From Candidatus Aalborgicola danicus (GTDB lineage: Bacteria > Pseudomonadota > Gammaproteobacteria > Burkholderiales > Burkholderiaceae_C), in the NCBI GenBank assembly GCA_016703945.1, contig JADJBC010000045.1, positions 186,001 through 250,000 on the forward strand: a DNA stretch of 64,000 nucleotides, written 5' to 3'. This document shows, piece by piece, positions 7,806 to 16,153 of this stretch. Within the stretch, counting starts at the first letter, position 1. Every line of letters starts with the position of its first letter. A program made the position numbers and the translations under genes. A model generated the notes under the pieces. It was not told the DNA's origin, ran no database searches, and saw nothing but the letters and a program-made list of their open reading frames with translations.

Positions 7806-10265
7806 ATGCGGCAACTGTTTGGTATTTGGGTGCTGGTGGTCATCGGCCTGCTGCAAGCCTGCGGGGGCAGCAGTAACCGCGATCAACTCACCGCGGCAAC
7901 GCCTGTCACGCCCACTACCTCGGTCAGCCTGTTTACCAGCGCCCCCAGCAGCATCACATTTTTGGCCGGTGGCACGGCCGGCAACTATGCAGTGGGTGGC
8001 GGCACACCACCCTATGCCGCCAGCTCCAGCAATGCGGCGGTTGCCACTGTGTCGCTCTCAGGCACCAGCCTGAGTGTGAAACCCAACACGGTTGGCACAG
8101 CCACCGTCCTGCTACTCGATTCAGTGGGCGCCAAGATCGAGTTCACGGTCACGGTGGGCTCCGGAGCACAAGTGCCGGCACTGCGAACCACCGCAGCCAG
8201 CGCCATCACTTTGGATGCGGGCGGCTTCACCAGTTTTGTCATCAGTGGCGGCGTAGCCCCTTACTTAAGCAGCAGCAGCAATACCGCGTCCGTGGTGACC
8301 GGCGTGAGCGGAAACACGCTGGCCATCACCGCCAGGCAAACCGCCGGCACCGCGCAGGTCCTGGTGATTGACGCCACGGGCACCCAGGTCGCTATCGCCG
8401 TAACCGTGGGGTCCGCCACGTCGCAGGCACTGTTCACCACCGCCCCGAGCAGCATCACCATGGCCAGCGGCGCCGGTCCGTCGAGCTTCACTGTGGGCGG
8501 CGGCGCGCCACCGTACGCGGCGAGCAGCAGCAACGCCGGTGTGGCAACGGTATCGGTGACTGGGTCGACACTGAGCATCTCGCCCGGGGCCTCGGGCAGC
8601 GCGGGTATCGTGGTGCTTGACTCTCTGGGCGCAAAAATCGAGCTGGCCATCGTTGTCACTTCGACGGTGCAGACCACAGCACTCAGAACCACGGCGGCCA
8701 GCGCCATTTCAATGGCTACCAATGGCGGGGGCAGCTACCTGATCAGCGGCGGTACCCCGCCCTACCTCACCAGCAGCAGCAACAGCAGTGTGGTGACGTC
8801 CGCAATTACCGGGGGGAACACACTGGCAATCACCGCCGGAGCCAGCGCGGGCACGGCCGAGGTCTTGGTCATCGATACAGCGGGAACCCAGGTCTCTATC
8901 ACAGTGACCGTGGGGACTTCCGGGACCCTGGCACTGTTTACCTCTGCGCCCACCAATGTGACGATGTCCAGTGGCGCAGCGCCCGCCACCTTTAGCGTGG
9001 GTGGCGGCACACCGCCGTATGCCGCCAGCAGCAGCAATGTGGGGGTGGCACGCGCCTCGCTCAGCGGCACTGCCTTGACCATCAGCAGTGTGTCGGTGGG
9101 CTCCGCAACGGTGTCCGTGGTCGACGCACTCGGCTCCAAAGTCGAGATTGCTGTGACGGTTGGCTCCAGCACGGCACCCACGGCCTTGCGCACCGACGCG
9201 CCAAGCACCCTGACCCTGGCCGCAGGCAATGTGCGCACCTATGCGGTTGCCGGGGGCCAGGCACCCTACGCTGCCAACAGTGCTGACGAGAATGTAACCA
9301 CGGCCCGTATCACGGGCTCGACCTTAACCATCACAGGTGTAGCCACCGGGGCCACACAAATATTGGTGCTGGATGCCGTGGGCAACCAGGTTCTTATTGG
9401 GGTAACGACCACCGGCACCACCGCTTCTGCACTGTTTCTGGCAACCCCTTCCACGGTGACGGTGTCGGTAGGTGCTGCGGCCGCAAGCTTTGCGATTGGT
9501 GGGGGAACGCCTCCCTACACCGCCCGAAGCAACAGTGCGGCGGTGGCGAGTGCTTCCGTCATTGGCAGCAGCCTCTCCATTACCGGCGTGGGCCTGGGCA
9601 GCGCCACGGTCACGGTGTTCGACGCGGCCGGCGCGCAGGCCAGTGTGCCAGTCACCGTGGTGTCCAGCACCGGGGTGGCCTTGACGGTATCGCCCAGCGG
9701 TGCCAGCGGCTCGGTTGGTGATGTGCTCAACTTCGTCTTGCTCGGTGGCTCGCCCGGCTACACGATGACGTCCAACAACACCAACATTGCGACCCTTTCT
9801 GCCACCAGCCTGGGTGCCAGCGGCGCTAGCTTCTCCGCCACACTGAAAAACGTGGGTGATGCGATCGTGACGGTGCGCGACGCGCAGAACCAGACTACGT
9901 CGTTTGTGGTGTCAGTGGTCGCCACTTCACCCCAATTGCGACTGTCACCCAGTACCTTCCTGGTAGGAGAAAACGAACTGGGCCAGATTGCGCTGAACAT
10001 CTACGGCGGCACACCGCCCTATGTGGCACTCAGTAGCGACCTGGTCAAGGCATCCGTCAGCGTGGTTGGCAGCGTGCTCAACACCTTGCCCGGCAGCAGC
10101 GGTAACCGTTGTATCAATCCTGTCACCGACGACACGCCGCCGGTGTACATCCCGAGTGGCACCTACGCGGTAACGCTCACGGTGATTGACAGCCTGGGAG
10201 CCTCGGCCACCAGTGTGATGACCATCAAGGACAACGGCGCTGGCTCGGGTACTGGCTGCCCTTGA
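7806..10265 (+). CDS. Large lipoprotein made of nine tandem Ig-like repeats
   Basis: An 819-residue exported lipoprotein. A short signal peptide ends in the lipobox LLQAC (Cys19), followed by GGSS. From about residue 40 the protein is nine tandem units of 82-85 residues, each with a GG.PPY motif (GGGTPPYAASSSN in most), a middle strand and a VLDS/VIDA...VTV end, a bacterial Ig/BIG-like pattern. Units alternate between two types: odd ones open ALFT.APSS, even ones ALRTTAAS. The last two are diverged, and the final unit has a Cys pair. It may be an outer-membrane adhesin or pilus accessory; I know no named family. It is the only plus-strand gene between the prepilins and the motor genes. Confidence 0.7.
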   Translation: MRQLFGIWVLVVIGLLQACGGSSNRDQLTAATPVTPTTSVSLFTSAPSSITFLAGGTAGNYAVGGGTPPYAASSSNAAVATVSLSGTSLSVKPNTVGTATVLLLDSVGAKIEFTVTVGSGAQVPALRTTAASAITLDAGGFTSFVISGGVAPYLSSSSNTASVVTGVSGNTLAITARQTAGTAQVLVIDATGTQVAIAVTVGSATSQALFTTAPSSITMASGAGPSSFTVGGGAPPYAASSSNAGVATVSVTGSTLSISPGASGSAGIVVLDSLGAKIELAIVVTSTVQTTALRTTAASAISMATNGGGSYLISGGTPPYLTSSSNSSVVTSAITGGNTLAITAGASAGTAEVLVIDTAGTQVSITVTVGTSGTLALFTSAPTNVTMSSGAAPATFSVGGGTPPYAASSSNVGVARASLSGTALTISSVSVGSATVSVVDALGSKVEIAVTVGSSTAPTALRTDAPSTLTLAAGNVRTYAVAGGQAPYAANSADENVTTARITGSTLTITGVATGATQILVLDAVGNQVLIGVTTTGTTASALFLATPSTVTVSVGAAAASFAIGGGTPPYTARSNSAAVASASVIGSSLSITGVGLGSATVTVFDAAGAQASVPVTVVSSTGVALTVSPSGASGSVGDVLNFVLLGGSPGYTMTSNNTNIATLSATSLGASGASFSATLKNVGDAIVTVRDAQNQTTSFVVSVVATSPQLRLSPSTFLVGENELGQIALNIYGGTPPYVALSSDLVKASVSVVGSVLNTLPGSSGNRCINPVTDDTPPVYIPSGTYAVTLTVIDSLGASATSVMTIKDNGAGSGTGCP

Positions 10266-10297
10266 GCGTGCAGGGCGCGGCGGGACAACCCAAAAAC

Positions 10298-10353
10298 ACT
10301 ACTAAATTTATAGCACACTACGCATAGTTCACGTGGGCTGAGGGCCGATTTGA
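10298..10353 (+). repeat. Interspersed 'ACGAGGGCTAG' repeat, diverged copy
   Basis: TATAGCACACTACGCATAGT followed by TCACGTGGGCTGAGGGCC matches the family layout. It lies in the 155-base gap between the convergent lipoprotein and prepilin genes; the rest of the gap holds short CTTCGGGC direct repeats. Confidence 0.55.
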
Positions 10354-10420
10354 CTACTATCTTTCGGGCCTTCGGGCCTTCGTGAGTTGGCGCCGGTTCG
10401 CCAAAGGGGCGAAGTGCTGA

Positions 10421-11032
10421 TCAGTTCAGGCGTAAGACTGCGTCGGTCACCAGCAGGATTTCGGACTGGTCCGAGCCACCCGCCCCGCACACATTGGCCG
10501 CAGTGCGCAAATTACCCGTGTTGGCGCTGCCATCATCCAGAAGCCGGTCCATTTGGACGATGACATCGCAATCGGTGGTCTGAATACGCACCACATTACG
10601 CCAGTTGGCTGGCAAGCCCGCAACCCCGGAAAGTGCTGCTCCGGTCACGCTGAGCGTCGTCGCGCCGTTGGTGCGGATGGGTTGTGTCGCATCGCCGCGC
10701 AGCATGCTGGAGCGAATCAGCGACTCACTGGCACACGCCGACTCGGCGGGCGACGCAATCAAACCGGTGGCGTTGCCCACACAGGTTGCAGTCATGTTGG
10801 GGATCGCCGTGACTGCAGTCTGCAAGGTACCGGGCCACGCGCCATAACGATCATGGAACTGCTGTGCGGCATTGGCCATATCGGTCATCGCCTTGATGGT
10901 GTCCTTGGTGCGGGCGTTGCGGATCACCGACTGGGCGTTCAGGATACCGGCCAGCAATAACCCGATGATGACCAGCACGATGGCAATTTCCACCAGGGTA
11001 AAGCCCCGTGCGCGGCGGCGGGACTTTTTCAT
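10421..11032 (-). CDS. Type IV prepilin-like protein (prepilin 4)
   Basis: 203 residues. Leader MKKSRRRARG is cut before FTLVEIAIVLVIIGLLLAGILNAQSVI, the same helix type as the prepilin at 12789-13493. The soluble domain has five Cys residues (TATCVG, ESACAS, TTDCDVIV, ANVCGAGG) and the segment CDVIVQMDRLLDDGSANTG, which resembles CEVVLDVDRALDNGVAT of the next gene upstream, so these two subunits are paralogues. It is last in the four-gene prepilin run and begins 42 bases after its neighbour. The role as a minor or alternative pilin is inferred from the signature. Confidence 0.75.
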   Translation of the reverse strand: MKKSRRRARGFTLVEIAIVLVIIGLLLAGILNAQSVIRNARTKDTIKAMTDMANAAQQFHDRYGAWPGTLQTAVTAIPNMTATCVGNATGLIASPAESACASESLIRSSMLRGDATQPIRTNGATTLSVTGAALSGVAGLPANWRNVVRIQTTDCDVIVQMDRLLDDGSANTGNLRTAANVCGAGGSDQSEILLVTDAVLRLN

Positions 11033-11074
11033 GGAAAACGACGCGGGTCCTTGAGCGTCATTGAAAAACGAGTA

Positions 11075-11719
11075 CTACAGGGGAATGAAGGTTCGTACCG
11101 CTGTGGCGCCACCATTGCAGGTCGCGGCGTCCACCATGACTTTTCCGTTGGTAGCGACACCATTGTCCAACGCCCTATCCACATCCAGCACCACCTCACA
11201 CGGCAGGTTGTAGAAGACGATGACATTGAGCACGCTGGGGTTCGCCGCAATATAGGCCGCCGTCGCGTTAGCCGCTGCGCCCGCCATGTGCACCGGGCCA
11301 AATTGTGATTGCAGGCGTGCAGTGGTCGCAGTGCCCATCTTGCCAATAAGACTGGCCTGGTACAGCTGAACCGGCGCCTGCCCAATTTCGTTAAGCGCTG
11401 TTGCCACGCCAGTGACAGCATCCAGCGTACCTTCGATCAAGCCGTTTCCGGTTGTGCCCCCGGTGCCGCCAGCGGCAACACCCTGAATTTGGTTGGCCAC
11501 GAATATCCAGTCGCCTGGCAAATAGCCGTAGCGCTGTTTGAAGGCAAGCGCGCCAGTTTGCAGATCATTGGCGATTTGAATCACATCCTGCGCCTGGGTT
11601 CGACTGATCTGGCCGCGACCCGCCATCAGACCAGCAGCCAGCAGAATGCCACCCAGGACAATCACGATGGCCATTTCGGCAAGGGTAAAACCGCTTTGAA
11701 GTTTTGATTTGGTATGCAT
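11075..11719 (-). CDS. Type IV prepilin-like protein (prepilin 3)
   Basis: 214 residues. Leader MHTKSKLQSG precedes FTLAEMAIVIVLGGILLAAG with Glu5 kept. The C-terminal half contains NLPCEVVLDVDRALDNGV and a second Cys (ATCNGG), matching the segment with the same Cys-Asp pattern in the next prepilin downstream. The gene follows prepilin 2 by 33 bases and belongs to the same run. A minor-pilin role is likely; which of the two pilus motors uses it cannot be read from the sequence. Confidence 0.75.
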   Translation of the reverse strand: MHTKSKLQSGFTLAEMAIVIVLGGILLAAGLMAGRGQISRTQAQDVIQIANDLQTGALAFKQRYGYLPGDWIFVANQIQGVAAGGTGGTTGNGLIEGTLDAVTGVATALNEIGQAPVQLYQASLIGKMGTATTARLQSQFGPVHMAGAAANATAAYIAANPSVLNVIVFYNLPCEVVLDVDRALDNGVATNGKVMVDAATCNGGATAVRTFIPL

Positions 11720-11752
11720 GATCGTGGCCTCTTTCTCAGAAATTGTTCTCTA

Positions 11753-12622
11753 TCAGGGACAGGTTGGCGCCGGGTTGCCGACCGGAACCGCCGCTGCCAC
11801 GCAACCCGGGCCCGGCACGGCACAATAGGCTTGGCAGACACCTTTGAGTGTCTTGTCGTCCAACAAGGGTTGCAAAAGGTGGTTGGGTGTCATATAGGCC
11901 ACCAGGTCATCAAACGCTCCACCTGTCGCAGCGGCCACATCAGTGGGGACGCGTGTCACGAAATGCGGTGGTGCTCCAGGCAGCGCCGTCGTGGCATTGA
12001 GCAGTTCATCGGCCCCAGTGGGCATGGGCAACAGCACGCTGCCGCGCACGGTGCGCCCGCCCAGCCCATTCTTGCCGTGGGAGATGATCATGACCACCGG
12101 GTTCGGAGTCAGTGAAGCGCCCAGCACCCCGGCATCACTGCGCTCCGATAGTGCAAAAGTGGCTAAGGGCACGGTCAACTCACCCAGAGTGAAGGCGGTA
12201 GCGCCGACCTTTATGGTCCAGTTGCTGCCGCTCACGGGCGTGTCATTGGCAACCCGGTAGGTGAAAAAATTGGACCAGCCGTCCTGCGCATCACCAATCG
12301 ACATGCCCAGCACCCGCCACGGCAGCACTCCGCGCCCGGCATTGACCAGACACGCTGCCGGTTCTACTCCTGTGGGCGGCAAGGCCGAGTCCGGGCATGG
12401 CAGACGTCCATTCGTTCGCAAGAACGAAATCAACGCCACCTTGATGCGTTCCTGCTTGAGTTTGGTTTCGCTCCACGCAGCGTTATTTTGGGTGGCCTGC
12501 AACATGCGCAGACCCAGAGTCATCATGATCCCCATCAACACCACCACGACAGCCATCTCCACCAGCGTAAAGCCGGCTGCCGGACGGCGGGTCAAGCATC
12601 GGGGTGGGGTGCCAATGTACAT
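11753..12622 (-). CDS. Type IV prepilin-like protein (prepilin 2)
   Basis: 289 residues, the longest of the run. The 17-residue leader with several Arg ends PAAG, then FTLVEMAVVVVLMGIMMTLGL. The first part after the helix (RIKVALISFLRTNGRLPCPD) resembles a family of large minor prepilins in beta-proteobacteria that keep RLPCPD. The C-terminus is Cys-rich (VCQAYCAVPGPGC and PTCP). An interspersed repeat lies between this gene and the terminator after prepilin 1, so it probably has its own promoter or depends on read-through. Confidence 0.75.
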   Translation of the reverse strand: MYIGTPPRCLTRRPAAGFTLVEMAVVVVLMGIMMTLGLRMLQATQNNAAWSETKLKQERIKVALISFLRTNGRLPCPDSALPPTGVEPAACLVNAGRGVLPWRVLGMSIGDAQDGWSNFFTYRVANDTPVSGSNWTIKVGATAFTLGELTVPLATFALSERSDAGVLGASLTPNPVVMIISHGKNGLGGRTVRGSVLLPMPTGADELLNATTALPGAPPHFVTRVPTDVAAATGGAFDDLVAYMTPNHLLQPLLDDKTLKGVCQAYCAVPGPGCVAAAVPVGNPAPTCP

Positions 12623-12633
12623 GGTAAAAGATC

Positions 12634-12694
12634 AAATTACTATAAAAACAATAGCTGCCTACGCTTATTTCACGAGGGCTAGAGGCGAATTTTG
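12634..12694 (+). repeat. Interspersed 'ACGAGGGCTAG' repeat
   Basis: A good copy: AATAGCTGCCTACGCTTATT followed by TCACGAGGGCTAGAGGCGAA. It lies directly upstream of prepilin 2, reading away from it. Confidence 0.75.
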
Positions 12695-12723
12695 CTTGAA
12701 ACTATTCAGAACGGCAACACCAG

Positions 12724-12755
12724 CCAAAAAAACCCGCCTTGGCGGGTTTTTTTGG
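12724..12755. terminator. Perfect bidirectional intrinsic terminator after prepilin 1
   Basis: A7, the stem CCCGCC-TT-GGCGGG, then T7, bounded by CC and GG, makes a 32-base perfect palindrome. It lies 34 bases after the prepilin 1 stop on the minus strand and marks the end of that abundant transcript. Confidence 0.9.
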
Positions 12756-12788
12756 CGAGTACAAGGGGTTTGACACCCTGCGAATGCA

Positions 12789-13493
12789 TTAGATCTTCAT
12801 GCACACAGTCCACGGGGTGGTTGTAGTGGTTTCATTGTAGGCAAGACCAGCCGCAACGGCAGTTGTTGGCGCGAGCGGATTGGTCGCGTTGGTAGCGCCA
12901 CGCAAACCCCCGGCATTATTGCCAATATTGGTTGCTGGCAAGGCGCCGTCAACCAAGGCGTCAATGGAAGCGGCTTGTTTGGTGCTCAGGCCCGTGGCAC
13001 AAACAAAGGTGCCAGCCTGCCCATAGATGCCAGCGGGGTCAGCAGTAACGCTGAGCAAGCCACCGGCCGCGTGACGCGGCAGTGCCGCAACCGCAACAGC
13101 CGTTGGATCACCCGCCAGCAGGCCGGATCCCCGCAAGGCACGCCAAAAGGCCGCAGCCTCTGTCGCCGCAATGCCGCCTGTAAAAGTTTCCGCAGCGGTA
13201 ATATTCAGAACACCGTTGCCGGCCGTTGCAGGTGCACCCGCCGTACCAGTCCAGCCCCGCGCATTCATGGTGGCAGCCGCTTCATCTCCGGGAAGGGATT
13301 TGTAGCGATCAATGTAGCCGTTGTAAGCGGCTTGCACCGCTTTCATGTCATTGACGATGCTCTTGGTTTTTGAGTTCTCAATCAGTTCCTGCCCCTTGAG
13401 CACACCGCCCAACAACAAACCAATAATGACCAAAACGATGGCGATTTCGACCAAGGTAAAGCCCGCCTGGCGGGACCTGTTGCGATAGTTCAT
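12789..13493 (-). CDS. Type IV pilin-like protein (prepilin 1), separately terminated
   Basis: 234 residues. Leader MNYRNRSRQAG, then FTLVEIAIVLVIIGLLLGGV and LKGQELIENSKTK. The mature part has ISRYKSLPGDE-like spacing (YIDRYKSLPGDEAA), as in large beta-proteobacterial prepilins, and two Cys (FVCATG and the near-terminal WTVCMKI). AGGAG lies ahead of the ATG. It has a strong terminator of its own and a 108-base upstream region, so it is made as a single-gene transcript and could be the main subunit of a second pilus or pseudopilus served by the first motor pair. Confidence 0.78.
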   Translation of the reverse strand: MNYRNRSRQAGFTLVEIAIVLVIIGLLLGGVLKGQELIENSKTKSIVNDMKAVQAAYNGYIDRYKSLPGDEAAATMNARGWTGTAGAPATAGNGVLNITAAETFTGGIAATEAAAFWRALRGSGLLAGDPTAVAVAALPRHAAGGLLSVTADPAGIYGQAGTFVCATGLSTKQAASIDALVDGALPATNIGNNAGGLRGATNATNPLAPTTAVAAGLAYNETTTTTPWTVCMKI

Positions 13494-13601
13494 GAAGTTC
13501 TCCTATTGATGTCGAGTTGACGTTATGCCGAGGCGCGCCCCCATGGCTGCGCTGACGCATTAACTATAGCCAGCGGACTGCAATTTGAGTGTCAGACTTT
13601 T

Positions 13602-14750
13602 TTACACGGGTGCCACGGCCACCGCGAGTTGGTCAGGTTTATCGCATTCCTGGGGCAGCAACAGCGTGAAGCGCAGTTGCCGCTCGACCACTGCGGCGCG
13701 CAAGTCACCCCCCGCCTCGCGCAGGCTATGCCGGGCCTGGTACAAACCCAAACCCAAACCACCCGGGCGCCCGCTGGCAAAGGGTTCGAACAATCTTTCG
13801 GGCGGTAAATCCAGCCCCCGGGCTGGCAACTGGCATAACAGTTCCACGCAGGCGATAGCGCCGCTTTCCTTTGAATCAGCCGCGTTGATAAGCGCAAGGG
13901 GTGGTTGTGTAACGCCCTCACGCCAGTCTGTCGCCAGGTTGCTCAGCAAATTGTCGAGTGCGCGCTCCAACAGTTCGGGTACCACCCAGACCGTCGCATC
14001 CCCGGTGATGGAAACTTCAATCCCGGCCAATCGAGCGGCCTGTTCCATGGAATTGCGCAGTGGCACGCCGCGGGGTGTGGACGCCCGGCTGTCACTGCGC
14101 AAGGCAGCCATCAAGCGCTGGGCACGCTCCAGAACCAGTGGTGCATTGGCCTGCAGGCGCCGTGCCAGGACCATCAGCGCCTCGGGTTTGTCGGCGTGGA
14201 CAAAGTCTGTGCCTACCCAGGACACCCACTGGGCCAAATTGCGCATGTCGTGCTGTAAATAAAGCGACAAACGCGCCCGCTCCGCCAAAGCCGCCGACAG
14301 GGCTGCTGTACGCTCGCGCAGCCGGGTTTCCAGCAACAGCACAAAAACCTGGGCCAGGTGATTGGCAAACAAACGCCGCTCCCCGCGCGGCACGCCGTGA
14401 CGCAAGCCCACGCGCAAATGCGCATCGGCACTGCCCGTCACGTCAAACCATTGCAAGTTGTCGGCCCCAGCACCAGCCAGGTCTAGGGGCTCACCCAGAC
14501 TGCCGTGCACGGGCTGACCAAACCAGTCGCCTTCCCAATCCAGCGTGCGCCAACCGGCTGCCTGCAAGACCGGCCAGGCGGCATCAGGAAGATCCAGCAG
14601 ATCCAGATGACTGCTGGAGAGCTGCAACAGGGCCTGCATGCCACGCTGGTAACGCCGGGCGCGATGCGACAGGGCAACAGCCGTGATCAGCAGCGTCAGG
14701 CCGGCCACCATGAAGGCCAGTGCCAGGCTATTGAGGACGCTGAATGCCAT
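13602..14750 (-). CDS. Membrane-anchored sensor histidine kinase
   Basis: 382 residues. One N-terminal membrane helix (about residues 7-28) is followed by a cytoplasmic sensor region without a recognisable domain, then an H-box (YLQHDMRNLAQWV, near residue 205), the N-box LDNLLSNLATDW and a G2 box GGLGLGLYQARHSL. The HDMRN form of the H-box resembles the kinases that work with Fis-type response regulators. It overlaps the upstream response-regulator gene by 23 bases, so the pair is coupled. The location inside the pilus locus suggests control of pilin genes; the signal is unknown. Confidence 0.8.
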   Translation of the reverse strand: MAFSVLNSLALAFMVAGLTLLITAVALSHRARRYQRGMQALLQLSSSHLDLLDLPDAAWPVLQAAGWRTLDWEGDWFGQPVHGSLGEPLDLAGAGADNLQWFDVTGSADAHLRVGLRHGVPRGERRLFANHLAQVFVLLLETRLRERTAALSAALAERARLSLYLQHDMRNLAQWVSWVGTDFVHADKPEALMVLARRLQANAPLVLERAQRLMAALRSDSRASTPRGVPLRNSMEQAARLAGIEVSITGDATVWVVPELLERALDNLLSNLATDWREGVTQPPLALINAADSKESGAIACVELLCQLPARGLDLPPERLFEPFASGRPGGLGLGLYQARHSLREAGGDLRAAVVERQLRFTLLLPQECDKPDQLAVAVAPV

Positions 14751-15381
14751 ATTTGTTCATGTAGTAATAGACATGTTCGCGCGCAATTCCCAGGTTGCGG
14801 GCGGCCAGCGTGACGTTGTAGCCTGCGGCGGCCAAACTGCGCCGCAACAATTGCTCTTCCGCTTGTGCCCCGGCCTCTTTGGGGCCATCGCCCAAGCGCG
14901 CGGTCACCGCAATACGGGCCTCGCCACGCAGCACCATTCGCGCTTCTTCACGGGCAAACAAGCTGGCGCGCTGCACCGCTTGCAGCACCACCGCCATCGG
15001 GGCTGGTTTGGACAAGAAATCAAAAGCGCCCTGGCGCACGGCCTCTTGCGCCGCAGCGGCTTCGTCCTGACCGGTCAAAACAATGACTTTGGTGCCGGGT
15101 TGCAAGCGCAGGATGTCTTGTAGCGTCAGCAAGCCCTCGCGCATGGTACTTGGGTGCGGGGGCAGGCCGAGGTCCAACACCACGATTGCCGGCGCAGTGG
15201 GCAGGGCAAGGCACGCCGAGGCGCTGGCGCGGTCGTAGGCCAACTGAATCGCAAAACCCGCATCGGCAAGGGCTCCACCCAAATAGCCCCTCAGTGCTGC
15301 ATCGTCCTCTACCAGCAATACAGCGAATTTTTCGGACTCCGCGACTGGATTGGGGTGATGGTTACGCGCCGATCCGGGCAT
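14728..15381 (-). CDS. Response regulator: receiver plus Fis-type HTH, no AAA+ domain
   Basis: 217 residues. The receiver domain (about 18-135) keeps the acidic pair LVEDD, the phospho-Asp in VVLDLGLPP, Thr in VLTGQD and Lys in FLSKPAP. A linker leads to a C-terminal Fis-type helix-turn-helix (LRRSLAAAGYNVTLAARNLG, then IAREHVYYYMNKYGI). NtrC-family regulators have a sigma-54 AAA+ domain between these parts; here it is absent, so this acts as a simple DNA-binding regulator of the PrrA/ActR type of layout. It starts 5 bases after the small membrane protein gene and overlaps the kinase gene. Confidence 0.82.
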   Translation of the reverse strand: MPGSARNHHPNPVAESEKFAVLLVEDDAALRGYLGGALADAGFAIQLAYDRASASACLALPTAPAIVVLDLGLPPHPSTMREGLLTLQDILRLQPGTKVIVLTGQDEAAAAQEAVRQGAFDFLSKPAPMAVVLQAVQRASLFAREEARMVLRGEARIAVTARLGDGPKEAGAQAEEQLLRRSLAAAGYNVTLAARNLGIAREHVYYYMNKYGIQRPQ

Positions 15382-15386
15382 CGAGG

Positions 15387-15626
15387 TTATTCACCAGTTG
15401 TCCACTGGGTCAACAAGGGCAGGATGGCCATGCCAAACCCGATGACGATACAAGCCAGACCGCCCATGGTGCGAAACAGCACCCAGTCCGAGCTGGTGCC
15501 AGGGCTCACCGCCATCAAAAAATAGCCCACAACAATCAGCACCAAACCCAGCGCGATGGACAGCCGTCTGCGCACGTCGCGCGCCCGGTGCTGGGCCTGT
15601 GCCAGCTCACCAAACTCCGTGTTCAT
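15387..15626 (-). CDS. Small two-helix membrane protein
   Basis: 79 residues: a charged N-terminus (about 22 residues, many Arg) and two hydrophobic helices (about 23-42 and 52-72), no signal-peptide cleavage pattern. Its ATG overlaps the mshK-like stop (ATGA) and the response-regulator gene follows after 5 bases, so it is co-transcribed with the pilus genes. I do not recognise a family. A role linking pilus assembly and the two-component pair is possible from position only. Confidence 0.65.
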   Translation of the reverse strand: MNTEFGELAQAQHRARDVRRRLSIALGLVLIVVGYFLMAVSPGTSSDWVLFRTMGGLACIVIGFGMAILPLLTQWTTGE

Positions 15627-16093
15627 GGTGACACCCTTCGGCGGACGGCGCCAGGGGCGACGACATCCGTCTTGGCCCCCGTGCCATTGTCAAACGACTC
15701 ACCCACCCGCAAGCGATGCCCCTCGACGACCGCTTCGGTGCCCCTTAAGACCGTCGTAGCACTCGCGCCCTGAGCCACCGCCTCACCATTGACCCATGCG
15801 GTTCCCCTGCCACGGGCACGTGCCACCACGCCGTTCAGTTGCGTACTGCTGGGACGGCTTTGGGTGCCAGGGGATTGCGCAGTACCGCGCGGTCCCTGCC
15901 GCGCCTGCACCATTGCCAGGCGCTGCGCCGGCGTATACAACAGAGTGCCCAGAACGCCTTCCTGGGCCGCCGCCAGCGGCGGCAGAGCACCCGTTCCCAC
16001 AACCAACCAAAGAGCACCGACCAAGGCCCGTCCGCGTAGCAGCCCGGGCCAACTGCGGACCGTGGCTTGAAACACAGGGATCAAACGGTTCAT
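15623..16093 (-). CDS. mshK: MshK-like periplasmic pilus-assembly protein
   Basis: 156 residues from the ATG at 16093; the open frame goes back to 16126 but the inner ATG gives a clean signal sequence (hydrophobic stretch ending PPLAAAQE). The mature part has LNGVVARARGRGTAWVNGEA, the pattern of MshK and the periplasmic part of GspC/PilP (LNGI..., then a bound operand such as INGQ). MshK links the inner-membrane assembly proteins to the secretin. It lies 60 bases after mshJ and overlaps the next gene by four bases. Confidence 0.7.
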   Translation of the reverse strand: MNRLIPVFQATVRSWPGLLRGRALVGALWLVVGTGALPPLAAAQEGVLGTLLYTPAQRLAMVQARQGPRGTAQSPGTQSRPSSTQLNGVVARARGRGTAWVNGEAVAQGASATTVLRGTEAVVEGHRLRVGESFDNGTGAKTDVVAPGAVRRRVSP

Positions 16094-16153
16094 GGTGCTG
16101 AGTTTAGGCAAAAAGCGTCGATACACAAGGGCCCACGGGTTACGCCAGTTTCC

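Noticed and set aside
7920..10020. Regularly spaced DNA repeats that could suggest a CRISPR array
   Set aside because: Units are about 250 bases, diverged and in frame; they encode the Ig-like repeats of the lipoprotein.
13520..13580. A sigma-54-like TGGC...TGC upstream of prepilin 1
   Set aside because: The GG to GC spacing is eleven and not ten bases and the consensus is poor; the nearby response regulator also lacks the AAA+ domain.
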